Shown here one piece after another: positions 25,288 to 35,400 of a stretch of DNA of 64,000 nucleotides. Under the pieces are notes generated by a model. That model ran no database searches, had not been told where the DNA came from, and worked only from the letters and a program-made list of their open reading frames with translations. The position numbers and the translations under genes were made by a program. Origin of the DNA: Stomorhina lunata (Eukaryota > Arthropoda > Insecta > Diptera > Rhiniidae); NCBI GenBank assembly GCA_933228675.1, contig OW121744.1, positions 17,824,492-17,888,491 on the forward strand. The letters are read 5' to 3'. Positions within the stretch are counted from its first letter, which is position 1. The number at the start of each line of letters is the position of its first letter.

Positions 25288-25338
25288 GTCTATCGGGAAA
25301 ACCGACCTCCGGTACTGAACTAAACATTTTAAAGCCAT
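22435..25338 (-). CDS. LINE endonuclease-reverse transcriptase (Jockey/CR1-like), open frame
   Basis: Uninterrupted 967-residue frame. Residues 1 to about 18 (MALKCLVQYRRSVFPID) come from the flanking minisatellite; element-derived sequence starts near NFFSVYAHICLHRPDVFALS. Endonuclease (about 20-235): SETQ with the metal-binding Glu, VIAGDFNVHNSSW, and GNSDHCTIS at the C-terminal end. Reverse transcriptase (about 450-720): NKSSGPDGIPALVLKQ, PIPKKGEATNPENYRPI, VALDISKAFDRVWH, NSGVPQGSVLSPTLF and the catalytic YSFADDSN. The C-terminal region ends RMWNLLPAEIF. The APE-type core catalytic residues are present, but the N-terminal strand of the nuclease is truncated, so it is not expected to move by itself. 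I cannot separate Jockey from CR1 by eye. Confidence 0.9.
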   Translation of the reverse strand: MALKCLVQYRRSVFPIDNFFSVYAHICLHRPDVFALSETQVSENADPQDFHIPGYQFLSLFNLHRGIAMYIRDEVAYQCQQSLGTHDNEFSCLWVKFRIRAHLLYFGFLYRSPNAERGTTLSGFDALSDSISKILESCPSSEIVIAGDFNVHNSSWLRHSSHTTPEGQYVELFAAHNHLAQLVNEPTHIPCVDGHQQNILDLFLTSHPDKYEVKVLAPLGNSDHCTISASFSLSSLRSISQTATKRSIFLYEKGRWAELNEFYRHFNWKLCFLDSNVNASAEMVSNVIKLGMKMFIPVKNISIKPKVKTWFNQTCKQAVRSREEAFRNWRNNQNPVTDLQRKRARRTCAKVLRREKALYEQRLRTKILAAPRGSKSFWSFVKRVKNNASSSISSLLKNGQTFTDPVDKANLLAELFASNSRLPESTQPPPELERVSVTMPKIFFRARAVKRVLADLNINKSSGPDGIPALVLKQCCSTLSRPLANLFSTLYQAGTFPRCWKVANVTPIPKKGEATNPENYRPIAICSALSKVLESMVNHHLVKYLESNNLLSDRQYGFRRGRSTGDLLAFLSEKWCHSIHRFGESKVVALDISKAFDRVWHGALLSKLIAFGVGNIFSRFISSFLRDRTIRVVVDGISSNEFKLNSGVPQGSVLSPTLFLIFINDLLRQTSNPIYSFADDSNICHSYSFNHRPNPLEIGTMRQNMNESLNRDLEAISEWGRANRVDFNARKTQCCMLTHKRTADHVTSSVLMGGENIEESDTLDVLGMRIQCDVRWTEHIFQVSKEAFKCLGFLKRCKTYFTSSDLLTIYTTYIRPKMEYNSHVWAGASKSILELLDRVQERAKVLIGDSRVSNSIDSLEHRRNVGCVTLFYRYYFGMCSNEIRELVPETRIFLRNTRLSVRAHPFVVDWPVDRTTHYRENSFFSRTVRMWNLLPAEIFPASCNIGKFKSNVHKHYSIYPPSHNLFS

Positions 25339-25640
25339 CTGCTAAGATTAAGTTGCCATTAGAAAACGAGGAGTGGTCCTCCCATTTAACTCTATCGGGA
25401 ATAACGACCTCCGGTACTGAACTTAACAACAACACAAGTGCCAATATCGATTTTAGAACCATCTGTGGAGAACGTGTTGCCCTTTAAAAGCGAGGAGTGA
25501 TTCTCCCATTTAACTCTATCGGGAATAACAAACTCCGGAACTACACAATAGAACCAGTGCCAAAAAAGTGACGAGATATTCTCTCATATAACTTTATCGG
25601 GAATAACGACCTCCGGTACTGAACCAAACAATAGCTCCTT
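25288..25640. repeat. ~120-bp minisatellite, right block
   Basis: Continuation of the array at 21440-22356: 'aagccatctgctaagatta' near 25331 and 'gaaccatctgtggagaac' near 25455, each with the 'actctatcgggaataac' segment. Confidence 0.85.
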
Positions 25641-25944
25641 GATTATGCTGGTGTATCATTAGCCCTCAGTAGACTTCTAGTTGGGACTCTCTTAAGGGAG
25701 AGTCGGCCTTTAAAAACCTCTAAACTTCACTTCACTTGACAGAATTGATTTCTTCTAAAAATAAATATTATTTAGGATGTTTGACTTCAACCTTAAAAAG
25801 TATGGTAAAGGTGTAGGGGATGTTGGATACCAAGCAACAGTTTTGATTGGTTCTAACTTGGTTAACCCAGACTTATCTTGGTTATCTCTAATCTCAACTG
25901 TGGACTGTGGAACTAAGTTAATACCAGTTAATGAAGTGAAGTAA

Positions 25945-26190
25945 CATGTGCCGCCGTTGTATAGCAGGTTAGGCATCCGTCTAAAATACCAGAGGTTCCA
26001 AGTTCGATTCCCGGGCCGACCCACTTTAAAAAAAAATCAATTTACAAAAAAAAAAACAGCGTTTCACCTCATAACTCAGCTTGCCACTGGTTATTGAGTA
26101 TTAGGCAATGTAAAACTTTTGTAACTAATGCATTTGCCGTTCGGAAAAATGTATAAGCGCCCACGGGCGAGGTCTTAAAGAAGACATGTT
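25945..26190 (+). mobile_element. tRNA-derived SINE-like element
   Basis: The head (about 25949-26028) resembles a tRNA gene: 'tatagcaggttagg' fits a pol III A box and 'ggttccaagttcgattccc' contains the B-box core GTTCGATTCC, followed by 'gggccgacc'. The tRNA cloverleaf is not intact. A-rich tracts and a unique tail ('gcgtttcacctcataactca', 'gcgcccacgggcgaggtc') follow. This layout is typical of insect tRNA-SINEs; family assignment needs a search. Confidence 0.6.
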
Positions 26191-26374
26191 TAGAGAATGT
26201 TAAGGTTTATAAATAATCTCAATAGATGGCACTATTGTAGAAATGGGTTAATCATAGACAAATTTAACTTAAAAATGATTTTATTGTATTTTGATAGGTT
26301 CAAATAAAGTCTAGCGGGGTCCGCTAGTATTGAATTGAAAGTTTGATATTATTTTTCTAAAAATTTAAGTCTTT

Positions 26375-26380
26375 TTTATT
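26375..26380 (-). other. Polyadenylation signal AATAAA of the peroxiredoxin gene
   Basis: AATAAA on the minus strand about 105 bases downstream of the stop codon at 26485, the first canonical hexamer after it. Confidence 0.5.
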
Positions 26381-26484
26381 TTTTTTATACAAAATGGTAA
26401 CATATAATATTTAAAACAAAATTCTACATCCAATTAAATTAATTTTAGCATAAAATTGTAAAAATCTCAAAGATATTTCCAAAT

Positions 26485-29400
26485 TTAATAGTTCTCAGTG
26501 GTTCTGACATAGTTGACACCAGAAGGCATAGAGACCTTGTCGTAGCCCTTGGGGAACAATTTGTCGGCTTCTTCGTCGGTAACGGTAGGAATGATCATGA
26601 CCTTGGTACCGGGCTGAAATTAGGAAGAATTTTCGAGTTAATGATTTAATAAATTTAGAAAGACTAAAAGGAAAGTTTTATTATTTTCTGAACCTATTAA
26701 TGTTTATCTTAAACTTTGAGTCCAAAATTATTAAGTAAAGGAACTTGATCTAAGAAATTTGAAACGGTCTTTGATCTGATATAAGATTATCCTAAATTTT
26801 GTTTCAAAATTGTCAACAGGTTTCTGACATTTTAAATGAAATCGAGTTTATAAGGTTTTTAATTATTTAATAAAAATGTCTTTAAATTATCAACTTACGG
26901 TCCAGTTGGCGGGAGTGGCGATAACCTTAAGACGATCAGTCAACTGCATGGAGTCAATGACACGCAAGATTTCACTGGAAATTTAAAGAAAAAATTAAGT
27001 TTCTGGACTATAAAATATAAAGTAAATTATAAAACTCACTCAACATTACGTCCGCAAGACATGGGATAGTACATGGACAAACGCAACTTGTGATCGGGAC
27101 TAATAATGAACAAAGCACGAATGGTCTTGCCTACTTCGGGATCTTTTCTTTGCTCCTCATCCAACATACCGAACTCTACGGCCAAATCACGATTGGGATC
27201 GGCAATAATGGGATAGGGGAAGTCACCGGGAATATCCAAGCAGTAGGACTTAATATCGTTGACCCAATCGACGTGAGAGTTCAACTGATCGACAGAGTGA
27301 GCCAAGCATTTGGTGTTGCGCTTCTCGAATTCGGGAGCATGAACGGCAATGCGACCCAGTTCGGTGGTGCAGACGGGAGTGAAATCGGCAGGGTGGGAGA
27401 AGAGAACAACCCAGCTGGAAAGAGAAAACAAATTTTTGGGTTGTTAGTTAATTTTTTTGTTAAATTTTAAAAAATCTTTATAATTTTTGTTTTGATAAGT
27501 TTTAGGAATTCAACAAAATTCTTTTATCAAAAATTTGTCTATATTTTTTTTTTATCAATATTGAAAAATTATATTTTTTTTTATCAAAAATTTTTCTATA
27601 GACATTTTTTTTCATAATTTTTTTTTATCAAAATTTTTCTTTAGAAAATTTTTTTGTTAAAAATTTTTTTATCAAAAATTTTTCTATAGACAATTTTTTT
27701 ATCAAAAATTTTTTTTCAAAAATTTTTCTAAGGAAAATTTTTTGAAATTTTTGGGATTTTAGTTCATTTTTTTTGTTAAATTTTAGTAAAACTTTATAAT
27801 TTTTGTTTTGATAAATTTTAGGAATTTTTTTTATCAAAAAATTTTTCTATATTTTTTTTTATCAAAAATTTTTCTATCGATTTTTTTTTTTCAAAAATGT
27901 TTCTATATTTTTTTATCAAAAATGTTTCTATGGAAAATTTTCTTACAAAAAGTTTTCTATAGAAAATTTTTTTTATTAAAAAGTTTTCTATATAAAATTT
28001 TTTTTATTAAAAATTTTTCTCTACAAAAGTTTTTTAACAAAAAATTTTCTATAGAAATTTTTTTATCAAAAATTTTTCTATGGAAATTTTCTTACAAAAA
28101 TGTTTCTATAGAACATTTTTTTTATCAAAAATTTGTCTATATTTTTTTTTTATCAAAAATGTTTCTATAGAAAATTTTCTTATCAAAAATTTTTCTATTG
28201 AACATTTTTTTTATCAAAAAATTTTCTATAGAAAATTTTTTTATCAAAAATTTTTGTATGTAAAATTTTTTAACAAAAACTTTTTTTTATCAAAAGTTTT
28301 TCTATAGAAATTTTTTTTTATCAAAAATTGTTCTATATTTTTTTTATCAAAAATTTTTCTATAGAAAATTTTTTTTATCAAAAATTTTTCTATTGAAAAT
28401 TCAAAAAGTTTTCTATAGAAAATTTTTTTATTAAAAATTTTTCTCTAGAAAATTTTTTTAACAAAAATTTTTCTATAGAATTTTTTTTTTATCAAAAATT
28501 TTTCTATAGAAAATTTTTTTATCAAAAATGTTTCTATTGAAAATTGTTTTTTATCAAACATTTTTCTATAGAAAAATTTTTTATCAAAAATTTGTCTATA
28601 TTTTTTTTTATCAAAAATTTTTCTATAGAAAATTTTCTTATCAAAAATTTTTCTATTGAACATTTTTTTATCAAAAATTTTTCTATGGAAAATCTTAAAA
28701 AAATTTTTCTATAGAAAATTTTTATATCAAAAATTTTTCTATAGAAAATTTTTTTTATCAAAAATTTTTCTGTTTTTTTTATCAAAAATTTTTCTATAGA
28801 AATTTTTTTTTTTTCAAAAATTTTTCTATAGAAATTTTTTTTTTATCAAAAATTTTTGTATAGAAAATTTTTTTATCAAACATTTTTTTATTGAATTTTT
28901 TATAGAAAATATTTTTTATTGAACATTTTTCTATAGAAAAATTTTTTTATCAAACATTTTTTATAAAAAATATTTTTTATTAAACATTAGAATTTTTTTT
29001 TCAAAAATTTTTCTAAAGAAAATTTTCTTATTAAAAATTTTTCTATAAAAAATTTGTTTATCAAAAATTTTTTTACAGAAAATTTTTTTATCAAAGATTT
29101 TTTATAGAGAATTCTTTTATCAAAAATGTTTCTATAGAAAATTTTTTTATCAAAAATGTTTCTCTATTTTTTTTATCAAAAATTTTTCTATAGAAAATTT
29201 TTTATCAAAAATTTTTCTATAAAAATTTTCTTATCAGACATTATTCTATGGAAAATTTTCTTACAAAAAATTTTCTATAGAAAATTTTTTTATCAAAAAG
29301 TTTTATATAGAAAATTTTGTTACAAAAATTTTTTTATCAAAATTTTTTCTATAGAAAATTTTTTTATAAAATATAATTTTTATCAAACAATTTTCCAAAT

Positions 29401-32400
29401 TTTTCTATAAAAAAATTTTTAGATCGAAAATATCTGAAAAATATGAAAATCTAAAATTGTTTAATATTACAATTTATTTCTTTTTTGAAAAATATTCTTA
29501 ATATTTTCCCAATGTCTACACAATGTCTACTGTCTTATTCATAAACGAATAATAAAATGATCAAAAATGTAAAGCTTTTCATATCATCAATTTTCGTTTA
29601 TGAATTAGGGGGTAAATACTTAATTCCTTAATTAACTTTAATAGTTTATTTTCACTTGATATTGTTATCGATAGAAATTATTTTTAGAACTGATATCTCT
29701 AAAGAGTCTTAAGACTTAAGAGTCAATAAAAATGAATTGCATTCGAAATTAAGTCTTCATTTCCGGGAAAGTCGTTTAGAGATACAACTTTTGCAAAAAC
29801 TTATTAACAATTGAAGATAAAAAATCAAAAGCTTTTGAACAATAAAAAAAAATTTCATTCATAGTAAGTTTTTGTCAAGTAAAATTTTACTAATTTGTTG
29901 CACTTCTAGTGCTCCTTGAGTTCTTTTTTTTTATCAATTTTAAATTTTAATATTATCAATCAATTTTGTTGATATCTTTAACTAATAATAAAAATTATTT
30001 TTAGAACTGATATCTCTAAAGAGTCTTAAGTCTTAAGAGTCAATAAAAATGAATTGCATTCGAAATTAAGTCTTCATTTCCGGGAAAGTCGTTTAGAGAT
30101 ACAACTTTTGCAAAAACTTATTAACAATTGAAGATAAAAAATCAAAAGCTTTTGAACAATAAAAAAAATTTCATTCATAATAAGTTTTTATCAAGTAAAA
30201 TTTTACTAATTTGTTGCACTTCTAGTGCTCCCTGAGTTCTTTTTTTTTTATCAATTTTAAATTTTAATATTATCAATCAATTTTGTTGATATCTTTAACT
30301 AATAATAAAATTATTTTTAGAACTGATATCTCTAAAGAGTCTTAAGTCTTAAGAGTCAATAAAAATGAATTGCATTCGAAATTAAGTCTTAATTTCCGGG
30401 AAAGTCGTTTAGAGATATAACTTTTGCAAAAACTTATAAACAATTGAAGATAACAATTCAAAAGCTTTTGAACAATAAAAAAAAATTTCATTCATATTAA
30501 GTTTTTGTTAAGTAAAATTTTACTAATTTGTTGCTCTTCTAGTACTCCCAGACCCCTAAAAGTGTTTTTATCGTTTTTTTTTTTAATAAGACTATAAAAT
30601 TTATGAACTTTTGTACAAAGCTCTTAAGTCAAGATAAGGAAGTTTTATAAGATTTGTTATCAAAATAAGTGTTTTTTGCTCACTATTTCAATTAAGTCTC
30701 GACCTCATAGTTTTGACCAATATATAAAGTGTTAGCGTAACCAATTCGGTAACTCTTAAACTGATAAATATATTTCTAGAATTATTCATTTCTAGATTCT
30801 TTACTGGAATTTTTTGGTTATTAATGCGATATTTGTTTCAAAATGGAAAGATTTTTCTTTATTGCTTCTTGCAGAATTGGTTTATCTTAATATCTTTCTA
30901 AAGCAGAATTTGATTATCGTAATATCTCTCTAATACTATGAACTTCAATATATGAATTTGAAAAGTTAATTTGTTTTAGTTTCCACGTTTTTTTTTTAAA
31001 GAATTCCTTTATCAAAAAATAAGTCGCAAATTCCTTTACATTGATATATACAGAACTAGATTATCGTAATATCTCTCTAATACCATAAACCGGATCTTAA
31101 ATATATGAAAATGAAAAGATTTTTATTTAGTTCTTCTTAGAGAACTAACAGAATTAGATTATTACGATATTTATTATTTCTTCTTAGAGAACCTTCAGAA
31201 TTAGATCTCAGTAATGCGGAACTAGATTATCGTAATATCTCTCTAATACTATGAACTGGGTCTTCAATATTTGAATTTGAAAAGTTAATTTGTTTTCGTT
31301 CCCACGTTCTTTAAAATAATTCCTTTATCAAAAAATAAGTTGAAATTTCCTTTACATTGATATATAGAGAATTAGAATGTCGTATATCTCTCTAATACAG
31401 ACTTAGATTATCGTAATATCTCTCTAATACTATAAACCGGGTCTTAAATATATGAAAATGAAAAGATTTTTATTTAGTTCTGCTTAGAGAACTTACAGAA
31501 TTAGATTATCGTAATATCTCTCTAATCCAGAACTCGATTATCCTAGTATCTCTCTAATACTATGAACTGGGTTTTCAATATATGAACTTAAAAATTTGAT
31601 TTCTTTTCGCTTCCAAATTCTTTATAAGAACTCCTTAATCAAAATGAAAGCCGCAATTTCCTTTAAATTGATATATATACAGAATAAGATTATCGTAATA
31701 TCTCTCTAATACTTTAACCGGATCTTCAATATAGGAATTTGAGTATTTAATTTATTTTCATTTCCACGTTCTTTATAAGAATTGCTTAATTTAAAAATAA
31801 GTCGAAATTTTCTTTATATTGAAATATATAGAATTAGATTATAGTAATATCTTTCTAATGCAGAACTAGATTATCGTAACATCTCTTTAATACTATGAAC
31901 CAGGTCTTTAATTTATGAATTTCAAAATTTCTTCTTTTTTTGTTTCCAAATTTCTTATAAGAATTTCTTCATCAAAATATATGTTGCAATTTCTTTTACA
32001 TTGATATATAAAGAATTAGATTATCGTAATATCTTTCTTATATAGAACTTGATTATCGTAATATCTCTCTTTTACTATAAACCGGATCTTGAATACATAT
32101 ATAAAAATGAATAGAGTTTTATTTATATCTTTTTAGATAAATAACAGAATAAGATTGTCGAAATATCTCTCTAATACAGAACTAGATTATACTAATATCT
32201 CTCTAATACTATGAAGCGGGTCATCAATACATGAATTTGAAAATTTAATTTCTTTTCATTTTTTTAAATTCTTCATAATAATTCCTTTATCAAAATATAA
32301 GTAGCAATTTTCTTTACATTGATATATACAAAATTAGATTATCGTATGTGTCTTTAATGCAAAACTAGATTATCGTAATATCTCTCTAATACAATGACCG

Positions 32401-35400
32401 GATTTTCAATACATGAATTTCAAAATTTAATTTCTTTTCGTTTTTAAATTCTTCATAATAATTCCTTTATCAAAATATAAGTAGCAATTTTCTTTACATT
32501 GATATATACAAAATTAGATTATCGTAATATCTCTTTAATGCAAAACTAGATTATCGTAATATCTCTCTAATACAATGACCGGATTTTCAATACATGAATT
32601 TCAAAATTTAATTTCTTTTCGTTTTTAAATTCTTCATAATAATTCCTTTATCAAAATATAAGTAGCAATTTTCTTTACATTGATATATACAAAATTAGAT
32701 TATCGTATGTCTCTTTAATGCAAAACTAGATTATCGTAATATCTCTCTAATACAATGACCGGATTTTCAATATATGAATTTCTACATTTAATTTTTTTTT
32801 TTCGTTTTCAAATTCTGTATAAGAATTTCTTCTTAAAAAATTCTCAATTTCCTTTACATTGATATATAACGAGATTAGGCATGTATGCATGTAGACGTCT
32901 TAATTTGGGTTTTTGATGAATGGGTTATACAAATACTGCCCTATTATTTCCCCATGTTTATCCAAATATTTATACCCTTCACCACCATAGGTGGAAAGGG
33001 TATATTGGGTTTGTGCTGATGTTTGTAACGCATAGAAATATTGGTCTGAGACATACCTTTTATTATACCAATCGACTTAGAATCACTCCCTGAGTTGTTT
33101 TAACGATGGCCGTCCGTCCGGCTGGCTGGCTGGCCGGTTATCCATGTAAGCTTGTTATCACTCTACAGGTCGTAACTTTAAAGATTTTGGTCCAAGGAAG
33201 ATTCCTATACTTTTTGGGCGAAATCAGATTACTATTTAGGGTACCTCCCATAGGGATGCCTTCCCGGAATAGAGTTTTTGGTCCTTTACAGCCACAAATT
33301 TAGTTGCATTTTAATAATATTCAGCACAAGTATTGCTTATCATAACCTTAATCAGCGTTCCTAATTTTGTAGAAATCGGCCCATATTTGACCATACCTCC
33401 CATACAAGACACATTCTCAAAAGACGTTTATATACACATTAAAACACAAAAACGGTAATAACTCTAAAGATAAATGCATTTGATAACTTAAATTTTACAC
33501 AGATAACTATTTTGTAAATATAAACCAATAAACAAAATTTGGTTACAATCAGTCCACAATTGACCCTAGCTCTCATATCAGGCCCTTAGCCGGAAATGAT
33601 ATAAATCTCGAAATTTTGAAAAAATAGCACATAGTATATGTATGTATGTCTCTAAGACTTAAGGAAATTGTTGGTCCATATTTGACCTTAGTAGTGAAGG
33701 GTATTATATAGTCGGGCTTGACCGACTATAGCTTTTCTTACTTGTTTTTTTTTGCATTTTTAATTGACTTTCATAAATATATTCGAAATTTTATTTGCTT
33801 AAACAATATTTGCATAATTTATACAAATTTATTAACTATTTATTAGGCAATAACAATATAAATGTTTTATATTCTCAGTGAAATATTATAATTTATCAAT
33901 GGCTTAATTGTTAAACTAGTCACACACGCGTGCAAAAATATTTAGACACTGCAAATATTTATAAATACTTCTTATATTGTATGCTTTTTCACAAAACTCA
34001 CAGAAAATTAGAATTAGCTTTGCACAGTGGGATGACAAGGTAAACAGTTCCAGCAAATTTTCTTAATGTGAACTTTTCAAAAAGTTGAAAGCAAAAATAA
34101 ATAGAAAGTACTTTACGTTCCCACAGCAGTTGGTGCTTTCATTTTTAACTTTTGTTTTCACATCCCATTGTGCAGCAATCATAAATCGCTGGCTTATCAT
34201 GCAAAGGCAATAAGTCCATATTTTAAAATTGTTCAGTAGAGACAAAAAACAATCAAACTTTTTTGTTTAAAGCGCCTTGAATTTTGTTTTTGAAATGTAA
34301 TTTTTCTAGGGACCTAGATTTGTTTCTTGTAAAAAAATGGACTTAGTGCTTTTGCTCATCACCACAAAACCACAACACAAAAAACGAGATACTGTAATTT
34401 TATCATTGCAATACATGTATGTTTACTTATTGTTCATTTCTACATCAAAATATACATTTCTAAAAAAGTCGACTTAGTGCCTTTGTATGTTAAGCCAGCG
34501 ATATGTATGCATAAGGGGGATAAGTATAATCTTATCACTTCCCCGAGTGAAAGATGAGGCGTAGAAAAACAAACACTACTTAATAATACTTTAATAAACA
34601 TGATAAATAAATAATAAAATTGTGCCCATTAACAATATAAATAAATTAATTCTATTGCATAATTTATTTGTTATATTTTTTTAAAGTGCTTGTTATCATA
34701 ATTGTGGGTCAACATATAGCTTTGCCCCTATCTTTAAATTTTTGTTATCATTATTTTATGATTAAACAAACAAAAAAATGTTTATAAACTTTGAAGATAT
34801 TTGAAGAAAATTTTTTCATATGAAAACAATTTTTTAGAAAAATTTTCATATGAAAAAAATTCCTTAGAAAATTTTTTATATAAAAAACATTTGTTTAGAA
34901 AATTTTTCATATGAGAAAATTTATTTTCATACAAAAATAATTTCTCTTAAAAATTTTTCATATGAAAAAAATTTCTTTAGAAAATTTTTCATATGAAAAA
35001 AAATTCTTTAGAAAATTTTTTATATGAAAAAAATTTCTTTAGAAAAATTTTCATATGAGAAAATTTCTTTTCATATGAAAAAAAATTCTTAAGAAAATTT
35101 TTCATATGAAAAAAATTTCTTTAGAAAATTTTTCATATGAAAAAAAAAAATTCTTTAGAAAATTTTTTATATGAAAAAAATTTCTTTAGAAAATTTTTCA
35201 TATGAGAAAATTTCTTTTCATATGAAAAAAATTTCTTTAGAAAATTTTTCATATGAAAAAAATTTCTTTAGAAAATTTTTCATATGAAAAAAAATTCTTT
35301 AGAAAATTTTTCATATGAAAAAAATTTCTTTAAATTTTTCATATAAAAAAAAATTTCTTTAGAAAATTTTTCATATGAAAAAAAATTCTTTAGAACATTT

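Noticed and set aside
22435..25338. Host gene encoding a reverse transcriptase
   Set aside because: Poly(A) tail, 5' truncation and position inside a tandem array show a retrotransposon insertion.
25949..26028. A functional tRNA gene
   Set aside because: B-box-like and A-box-like sequences are present, but the acceptor and anticodon arms do not pair well and an A-rich SINE tail follows.
27628..29410. Several Lys/Phe/Ile-rich ORFs on both strands
   Set aside because: Produced by the ~30-bp AT satellite; frames change wherever the unit length drifts.
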